DNA of 21,164 nt from Cyanobium sp. GTDB lineage: Bacteria; Cyanobacteriota; Cyanobacteriia; PCC-6307; Cyanobiaceae. Below, one piece after another: positions 16,763-21,164 of this stretch. Under the pieces are notes generated by a model, which worked only from the letters and a program-made list of their open reading frames with translations, searched no databases and had not been told where the DNA came from. Position 1 is the first letter of the stretch; every line of letters starts with the position of its first letter. Where the stretch lies: the NCBI GenBank assembly GCA_014191535.1, contig BJHC01000001.1, positions 1 to 21,164 of the forward strand. Direction: 5' to 3'. The position numbers and the translations under genes were made by a program.

Positions 16763-17491
16763 TTAGGGGCCGAGCAGGAGCTGCAACGACGCCCGGGTGT
16801 TCTGGCGGGTGATCGGATTCCAGCAATCCAATTCCGCAGGAGGTCGATTCAGGAGCACCTCAAGCTGAGCCGCTTCGAGCCCGCTGACGCCGGTGAAGTC
16901 GGCCCCTTGGATACTCTCGGCACCCTCAAGGGCTGCGTTGCTGAGGTCTGCGGCGCGGAAATCAGCCTGCTGCAGCTGGGCCCCCGTGAAGCGGGCTGCA
17001 TCACAAACCGCCCCCTGCAGCTTGGCGAAACGAAGGTCGGCACCCACAAAGCGCACGCCGAGAAGCAGCGCTCCACTGAGATCAGCCCCACTCAAATAGG
17101 CCCCCATGAAGTTGACGTGCCGCAGGTCCATCCCCCGAAGATCCGCCCCATTGAGAAAGGCACCATTCAGGACAGCCGCGGGCCCCACGGCACCGGAGCG
17201 GGGCAAATCAATGCCATCGGGCACGCGGGTGTCAGCGTCATAACGCGCCAATCGCAGATCCACGCCATCCATCAAACAGGCCGACAAGTCGGTACCCCGC
17301 AGGTCGGCCCGGCACAAGTTCGCACCGCGGAGATCAAGGGCCGGCAACAGCCGCTGCTGCCAGCGGGCTCCACGCCCATCGATCGGGGTGGGTTGCCCCC
17401 CCTCGGGCAACTGCTGCTCCGGTGGGATCCACCGGCTTGGATCCCTGGGCAACAGCACCATCGGCTCGCGGTTGGGCAGCTCCGTGAGCAT
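16763..17491 (-). CDS. Pentapeptide-repeat protein coupled to the rod-core linker gene
   Basis: A 242-residue protein. Residues about 51-200 are A(D/N)LxG/A-type pentapeptide repeats (LDLRGANLCRADLRGTDLSA, LNGAFLNGADLRGMDLRHVN, LSGADLSGALLLGVRFVGAD), which fold as a right-handed quadrilateral beta helix. There is no signal peptide or membrane span. The C-terminus LDCWNPITRQNTRASLQLLL is non-repeat. The ATG at 17491 shares one base with the linker stop (TGATG), so translation is coupled. Function is unknown. The coupling suggests a protein-interaction role in rod or linker assembly. Pentapeptide proteins are common in cyanobacteria with diverse roles. Confidence 0.88.
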   Translation of the reverse strand: MLTELPNREPMVLLPRDPSRWIPPEQQLPEGGQPTPIDGRGARWQQRLLPALDLRGANLCRADLRGTDLSACLMDGVDLRLARYDADTRVPDGIDLPRSGAVGPAAVLNGAFLNGADLRGMDLRHVNFMGAYLSGADLSGALLLGVRFVGADLRFAKLQGAVCDAARFTGAQLQQADFRAADLSNAALEGAESIQGADFTGVSGLEAAQLEVLLNRPPAELDCWNPITRQNTRASLQLLLGP

Positions 17492-18249
17492 CAACTCTTG
17501 AGCATCGACAACGCGATGGTGAGCAGCACCCGGCTGATCTCCACGGAGCCAACGATCGCCAAACCAAGCCAGACCTTGAGGGCCCAGGCGGGAGGTTGGC
17601 CATTGACCCAGGTTGAGGCTGCCGTGAGGCTTGAGAGAGCAGCACCCTGGCCGCTGGGCGCACGACGCTGCTGGGCATCGCGCCAATCGGCCCCGTAGCG
17701 AGGGAAGCTCTGGTAGATGGGCCGATTGCCGATGGCGTGACCCGGCAGCAGGCGCGAACGCTGCTGAGGAACACGGTCGTAACCGAAGTGGGTCATGTAC
17801 TCCTCACCATCGAGCAGTTGATCGACAAAGGCCGTGAAGCCAAGCTCGGCGATCACGATCGACCAAGCCAGGCGCTCCGCTTGGCCATGCACTTCACGGC
17901 CTAAGGCGCGACCGACCACTTGGTCGACAATGCGGTAGTTGCTGCTGCATTGGTAGTAATCCTTGGTGAAGCGCTCTGAGAGCAACAGCCCGCGCACAAA
18001 ATCACGCATAGTGATCGCACCATTGCGCAGCTGGGATTCCAGGAATGGCTCGCGGTCACAGCTGAGGGGCTGAAAGAAAATCTGGCGGTAAGCCTGCTCA
18101 ATCAGACCATTGACCCATGGATTCTCCCCACCGCTGGCGGCTGGTGCCAAAGCACCAACGGAAGGGCCATTGCTGTGTTGATTGCCAGCCAGGTTGCTGA
18201 CCCGCGCATTTTGTGTGGTGAGCGGATAGGCCAGGAGCGGGAGCGGCAT
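17491..18249 (-). CDS. cpcG2: Rod-core linker CpcG with hydrophobic C-terminus (CpcG2/CpcL-like)
   Basis: A 252-residue linker starting MPLPLLAYPLTTQNARV, as in CpcG proteins. The PBS-linker domain covers residues about 45-185 (LIEQAYRQIFFQPLSCDREP, MRDFVRGLLLSERFTKDYYQ, DQVVGRALGREVHGQAERLA, EEYMTHFGYDRVP). CpcG attaches rods to the allophycocyanin core. Residues 222-250 (WALKVWLGLAIVGSVEISRV LLTIALSML) form a strongly hydrophobic segment. This is the feature of CpcL/CpcG2 linkers, which anchor core-less rods in the thylakoid membrane near photosystem I. The region-resident cpcG of marine Synechococcus is called cpcG2; a core-binding cpcG1 is expected elsewhere. Start at 18249; the pentapeptide gene follows in TGATG overlap. 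Confidence 0.9.
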   Translation of the reverse strand: MPLPLLAYPLTTQNARVSNLAGNQHSNGPSVGALAPAASGGENPWVNGLIEQAYRQIFFQPLSCDREPFLESQLRNGAITMRDFVRGLLLSERFTKDYYQCSSNYRIVDQVVGRALGREVHGQAERLAWSIVIAELGFTAFVDQLLDGEEYMTHFGYDRVPQQRSRLLPGHAIGNRPIYQSFPRYGADWRDAQQRRAPSGQGAALSSLTAASTWVNGQPPAWALKVWLGLAIVGSVEISRVLLTIALSMLKS

Positions 18250-18316
18250 CGGAGCGTGCGCCGGCGGACAAATGCTTAGCCATCCTCCGGGACGCAACGC
18301 GACCCTGACACAGCCC

Positions 18317-18910
18317 TTAGCAGGACTTAACCGGATGCTGGAGAGCCTTGAGCAAATCGGCAAACGCCTGATCCAGGTTGTGCAGGTCGGCCGGGCAGCC
18401 CGCTCCTGCCATCGCCGCCAGCGCCTGTTGACGCAGGCTGGCCAGGGCAAAACGCAAGGCCGGCAACGGCACATCCATCAAGGCGTAGAGGGCCAGCAAC
18501 GCCTGAACCCCCTCACCATCCGACACCGCAGGGCAGCCACAGGCCACGGCGTACACGATCACCCGCAGAAACTGCGCACAATCGCGCCAACAGGCCACAG
18601 CTCGATGGGCCGGATAGAGCTGTCCACCCGGACGCACCAACTGAGGTTCGTGCCGCAAGAGGCAAGCGCGTGCTGCATCCACCAACGCATCCGCCTGATC
18701 CATCAGCTCTTGCACGAAGCGTTTTGAGCTACCGCAGGTTGCACACACAAGGGCCAGCTCAGAGGCCGTGAACGGCCGTTTGGCCCCGTCGGCGGCGGCC
18801 ACCAGCTCTCGCACCGGAGCCGCAAGGCTGCTGTTCTGGCTCAGACCACACACCCGTGCCCGCTTCAGCAACGGCGCCAACAGGTCTGGATCTGTCCCAG
18901 GGCCGTTCAA
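18317..18910 (-). CDS. Divergent phycobiliprotein-like protein, cysteine-rich
   Basis: A 197-residue protein aligned by eye with phycobiliprotein beta chains. VRPGGQLYPAHRAVACWRDC matches the [17 protein letters not shown] bilin site, with Cys107 at the Cys82 position and Arg109-Asp110 kept. The helix FLRVIVYAVACG follows, and PVRELVAAADGAKRPFTASE resembles the N-terminal helix. Ten cysteines are present (for example CATC at 56-59, Cys107/Cys111, Cys124/Cys126), far more than normal. A 25-30 residue N-terminal extension precedes the globin-like part, and there is no Cys153-type site. Best start: TTG at 18910, overlapping the upstream stop by 4 bp (TTGA), so expression is coupled. A bilin-binding or accessory role is inference. 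Confidence 0.72.
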   Translation of the reverse strand: MNGPGTDPDLLAPLLKRARVCGLSQNSSLAAPVRELVAAADGAKRPFTASELALVCATCGSSKRFVQELMDQADALVDAARACLLRHEPQLVRPGGQLYPAHRAVACWRDCAQFLRVIVYAVACGCPAVSDGEGVQALLALYALMDVPLPALRFALASLRQQALAAMAGAGCPADLHNLDQAFADLLKALQHPVKSC

Positions 18911-19341
18911 GGCCAGCCGTCCACGGGTGTGGCCGTGAGCCAACCATGGCGCTCCCAATGAAACGCCCACACCACCGTCTCCGCCAGACCAGAGCAGTGG
19001 GAATCGACGAGGGCCAGCAGGGGTTGACTGATGCCAAGGGTTTGGAGCAGCTCCAGGGCTTCGGACTGATCCCCCACCAGGGCCTGCCGTATCGCCGCAC
19101 CGACCACCCACGTGAGCCGGGTCTCAGCAAGGGCGACACTGCCGCTCTCACAGGCGAGCAACAGATTTGTGCCCCCGGGATGGGCTCTGCGATGGGCCCT
19201 CCAGAGATCCATGTCATCCGTGCGCAACACAATGCGCAAGCGGTCATCGCCGGCGTCGATCTGGATCTCTTGCTCAGCCCCAGCCCGCTCAAACAAGCTC
19301 TCCAGGCTTGGATTGGCATTGGGTGGAATCGGGCCTGGCAT
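18907..19341 (-). CDS. Unknown protein coupled to the phycobiliprotein-like gene
   Basis: A 144-residue protein starting MPGPIPPNANPSLESLFERA, with no signal peptide or membrane segment. Segments such as IDAGDDRLRIVLRTDDMDLW, ESGSVALAETRLTWVVGAAI and WERHGWLTATPVDGWP suggest a compact mixed alpha/beta fold. The 4-bp overlap with the following TTG start suggests the two proteins are made together, perhaps as a complex or as lyase/chaperone and client. It lies 68 bp downstream of the CpcT-like gene on the same strand. I do not recognise a family. It may be one of the numbered unknown ORFs of the rod region. Confidence 0.7.
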   Translation of the reverse strand: MPGPIPPNANPSLESLFERAGAEQEIQIDAGDDRLRIVLRTDDMDLWRAHRRAHPGGTNLLLACESGSVALAETRLTWVVGAAIRQALVGDQSEALELLQTLGISQPLLALVDSHCSGLAETVVWAFHWERHGWLTATPVDGWP

Positions 19342-19409
19342 GGAGCGTTGCGCCGCAGTTGTGGGGGTCTTCAGGGAAGCAGCGTATCCGAGCTCACCCC
19401 AATGGGCCC

Positions 19410-20108
19410 TCAGGCTTCATCCACCAACCAGCTCGGGGGAAGCTCGGACGACCAATCGAGCTCGCGCTGAAAGCGAAACACTCCAGCGATGGAGCCCCAA
19501 ATGTGCTCGTGGGTGCTGGGATCGTGGCCGCGATCGATGGTTTGCATCTCAGCCTGCGTGAGCAGAAATTCACTCACCAGGTAGGTGTCCACACCATTGC
19601 GCTGAACCATGCAGCCACAGCCGGGTTCCACGGCCCCAAAAAAGCCCTCCCCACGGGGCTCGACCCAGTACGTACACCCCACGAGTGGGATCAGATCATC
19701 CGCCTGGAGCTCCGCAAGGCGATCGGAATCCTCCACAGCACGCCAAAAACGACGGTCCTGCTGGATGGCGTAATTCTCAATCTGCAAGCGGCCATCCCCA
19801 GACAACACAGGGCGCAGAACGCGCACGCGGTAGGGCTGCTCAGGTGCCACGGCATAGGCCTGTTCCAGAAACAACGAACCAGGGGCCAGATGCGGCACAG
19901 GACGCATCCTCACCATGATGTGCCCGTAGAGCGGTGGGTTCTCAAAGGCCTGCTGCCGATTGCTGAATGAACCAGCCAGCCAGCAGATCAGGCAGTGGAG
20001 TTGTTGCCGAGGTTCCCTCGGGCAGAGCGCCTGGTTACCGACGCCAGGATCGAGCGATGCTGGATTCGAATCCAAACCGAAGCCCCGGGATTCAAGACGA
20101 GCAACCAT
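19410..20108 (-). CDS. cpcT: CpcT/CpeT-family bilin lyase, probably for phycocyanin beta Cys153
   Basis: The conserved part matches CpcT: CWLAGSFSNRQQAFENPPLY, HIMVRMRPVPHLAPGSLFLE, PYRVRVLRPVLSGDGRLQIE, CTYWVEPRGEGFFGAVEPGC, VDTYLVSEFLLTQAEMQTID RGHDPSTHEHIWG. CpcT attaches a bilin to Cys153 of CpcB; in R-phycocyanin strains the homologue RpcT uses phycoerythrobilin. It is clearly a different paralogue from CpeT at 11576. The start is uncertain: the family N-terminus begins near 20000, but no ATG, GTG or TTG lies there. The ATG at 20108 gives an odd extension of about 50 residues. A 6-bp hairpin (20007-20021) and a palindrome GGATTCGAATCC (20062-20073) lie in that extension, hinting that it is leader sequence. 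Confidence 0.8.
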   Translation of the reverse strand: MVARLESRGFGLDSNPASLDPGVGNQALCPREPRQQLHCLICWLAGSFSNRQQAFENPPLYGHIMVRMRPVPHLAPGSLFLEQAYAVAPEQPYRVRVLRPVLSGDGRLQIENYAIQQDRRFWRAVEDSDRLAELQADDLIPLVGCTYWVEPRGEGFFGAVEPGCGCMVQRNGVDTYLVSEFLLTQAEMQTIDRGHDPSTHEHIWGSIAGVFRFQRELDWSSELPPSWLVDEA

Positions 20109-20232
20109 ACGGATGAGCCGTGGCAATGGCGAAGGGCAGTGCCGTTGACCGCCATCGTGGCTGAGTCGTGCGGCGCGGGCTGGCGGTTTCAAATGACATC
20201 GTTACTATCTGCGGCAACGCTGCACCTGAATC

Positions 20233-20640
20233 ATGGAAGGAGACATCGGGATCTTGACATCCCAGCGTCTGAGCGATCAATTGCTGGCCATGAGTGCAGT
20301 GGCGGAGATGCTCACCATCCGTTTACTGGAACTCGAGGAACGCTGCCAACGCTGGCAACAGGGGCTGGATCACGGCGCGACGCACGACAGCTCCGTGCAT
20401 GACTCCATTCTGGAAGGACTTGATCAGACCCAAACCAGGCTGGCCCAGCTCGAGGCCCTGCTGCACCCCACGCAGCAGCCATTCGAGCCCGACGGGCTTG
20501 TGGCCGAGCCAGTGGCCGCCGAAGACGATGAGGAGGACCATCCTGAACTCCATGGCGAGCCCGATGGGCAGCCCTGGATCGACTCCTCGTTTGCCGAGGA
20601 GGGTGAGCAGATGTTCATGGATGAGACCCAGGCCGCCTGA
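20233..20640 (+). CDS. Acidic protein of unknown function with predicted coiled coil
   Basis: A 135-residue protein starting MEGDIGILTSQRLSDQLLAM. Residues about 10-80 are helical with leucine heptads (LTIRLLELEERCQRWQQGLD, LDQTQTRLAQLEALLH). Residues about 90-135 are strongly acidic (VAAEDDEEDHPELHGEPDGQ, SFAEEGEQMFMDETQAA) and probably disordered. It is transcribed divergently from the cpcT-like gene. It is the only plus-strand gene at this end of the region. No known family is recognised; an adaptor or assembly factor is possible. Confidence 0.7.
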   Translation: MEGDIGILTSQRLSDQLLAMSAVAEMLTIRLLELEERCQRWQQGLDHGATHDSSVHDSILEGLDQTQTRLAQLEALLHPTQQPFEPDGLVAEPVAAEDDEEDHPELHGEPDGQPWIDSSFAEEGEQMFMDETQAA

Positions 20641-20664
20641 GCCACCCTGCGGGCGCCCTGCCGC

Positions 20665-20901
20665 TCAGAGCCCTAGCAGGCGTATGCGGAACTCGGCCAC
20701 CTGGTCCGCCATGGCAGGGTTGCTCAAGGCGAAGGGATGGTCGGCGCAGGCCTCCATGGCCTGCTGTTTCTTGGCCGCGTCGGTGAGCTCAGCCGCCGCC
20801 GGCGCGTTCACCACGCGCCGCCAGGCTTCGTCAAACACCATGGCGTAGCTGTCGGGGTTGTTGAACAACTGACCCGGTCTGTCCGGGATCGGCAGGGGCA
20901 T
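20665..20901 (-). CDS. Small protein of unknown function next to tRNA-Phe
   Basis: A 78-residue protein starting MPLPIPDRPGQLFNNPDSYA, continuing MVFDEAWRRVVNAPAAAELT, then DAAKKQQAMEACADHPFALS. It is predicted mostly helical and has one cysteine. It starts 36 bp from the 3' end of tRNA-Phe and converges on the acidic coiled-coil gene (24 bp between stops). The longer frame up to 20994 would run through the tRNA and is rejected. Its place as first gene after tRNA-Phe fits the conserved first unknown ORF of marine Synechococcus rod regions, but I cannot confirm that equivalence. Confidence 0.7.
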   Translation of the reverse strand: MPLPIPDRPGQLFNNPDSYAMVFDEAWRRVVNAPAAAELTDAAKKQQAMEACADHPFALSNPAMADQVAEFRIRLLGL

Positions 20902-20936
20902 CGCGCGGATGAGGGGCAGCCCGGGGCTGCGTGCAA

Positions 20937-21009
20937 TGCCAGGACCCAGATTTGAACTGGGGACACGGCGATTTTCAATCGCCTGCTCTACCAACTGAGC
21001 TATCCCGGC
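20937..21009 (-). tRNA. tRNA-Phe (GAA)
   Basis: A 73-nt cloverleaf on the minus strand: acceptor GCCGGGA paired with TCCTGGC, D arm TAGCTCAGTTGGTAGAGCA, anticodon stem GGCGA/TCGCC around loop TTGAAAA (anticodon GAA), T arm CCCAG-TTCAAAT-CTGGG. The discriminator is A and CCA is not encoded. In marine Synechococcus the rod region begins at tRNA-Phe(GAA), so this marks the region boundary. Confidence 0.97.
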
Positions 21010-21039
21010 CCGTCGCCTGAGCGACCTGCGGATCTTAGA

Positions 21040-21164
21040 TCACAGCCCGCGGCGAGCCGGCGTGCGGGCCAGAGCCAGCAGCCCTTGCACCGCATGGCCG
21101 CTGGCCTCGAGCGCCGCCGCTGCAGCGACGGCCGTAGACCCCGTGGTGAGGATGTCATCCACCA
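21040..21164 (-). CDS. ComF-like phosphoribosyltransferase, C-terminal fragment (5' part beyond the window)
   Basis: The frame is open from the right edge to a TGA at 21042-21040, 40 residues visible. VDDILTTGSTAVAAAAALEA carries the phosphoribosyltransferase PRPP-binding motif (VDD-hydrophobic-xTTGST). It is followed by AVQGLLALARTP, the ending typical of ComF-family proteins. It lies outside the rod region proper, on the far side of tRNA-Phe, and is probably core genome. Only the C-terminus can be assessed. Confidence 0.75.
   Translation of the reverse strand, partial: VDDILTTGSTAVAAAAALEASGHAVQGLLALARTPARRGL

Noticed and set aside
16745..17698. 317-codon plus-strand open frame opposite the pentapeptide gene
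   Set aside because: Its periodic sequence only mirrors the pentapeptide repeats on the minus strand.
20062..20073. GGATTCGAATCC as the T arm of a tRNA relic
   Set aside because: The motif resembles a T loop, but the 53-61 pair would be A-C and no acceptor, D or anticodon arm can be built around it. Kept only as a palindrome.

Overview
The window is most of the phycobilisome (PBS) rod gene region of a marine or brackish picocyanobacterium of the Synechococcus/Cyanobium group. The evidence is the dense cluster of phycocyanin, phycoerythrin-I, bilin-reductase, bilin-lyase and rod-linker genes, the GC-rich sequence, and a tRNA-Phe(GAA) at one edge, the known start of this region in marine Synechococcus. 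Genes for phycocyanin (PC) and phycoerythrin I (PE-I) are present. No phycoerythrin II (mpeBA), mpeC, phycourobilin lyase-isomerase or chromatic-acclimation gene is visible. This suggests pigment type 2, a green-light specialist using phycoerythrobilin (PEB) and phycocyanobilin (PCB). Genes just outside the window could change that.

Layout, reading from the tRNA end (right) to the left. The right edge holds the C-terminus of a ComF-like phosphoribosyltransferase, then tRNA-Phe. Next come two small unknown genes and a cpcT-like lyase, then an unknown gene translationally coupled to a divergent, cysteine-rich phycobiliprotein-like protein. A rod-core linker with a hydrophobic C-terminus (CpcL-like) follows, coupled to a pentapeptide-repeat protein. 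The minus-strand cluster 16605-11253 has the order cpeC, a two-domain cpeD/mpeD-like linker, cpeE, a tiny ORF, cpeS, cpeT, cpeR. This matches the cpeCDESTR operon order of freshwater chromatically acclimating cyanobacteria.

The middle holds cpeY (plus), a stand-alone CpcD-like protein (minus), an unknown plus-strand gene, cpeF-like (minus), and the cpeB-cpeA-cpeZ unit (plus). Leftwards from a 389-bp divergent intergenic region, a long minus-strand run carries a small coiled-coil-like gene, a second CpcS/CpeS-family lyase (probably cpeU), pebA, pebB, cpcB, cpcA, cpcE, cpcF, and a HEAT-repeat gene cut by the left edge.

How the genes work together: PebA and PebB reduce biliverdin to PEB. CpeY/Z, CpeF, CpeS/U, CpeT, CpcE/F and the CpcT-like lyase attach bilins to the alpha and beta subunits. 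CpeC, the CpeD-like fusion, CpeE and the CpcG/CpcL linker assemble the discs into rods. CpeR probably activates phycoerythrin gene expression. Intrinsic terminators sit at both structural-gene/lyase-gene boundaries (cpcA|cpcE and cpeA|cpeZ), a simple way to make much more structural protein than lyase. The least explained elements are the degenerate phycobiliprotein, the stand-alone CpcD-like protein, several small unknown genes, and three similar dyads in front of phycoerythrin gene groups.
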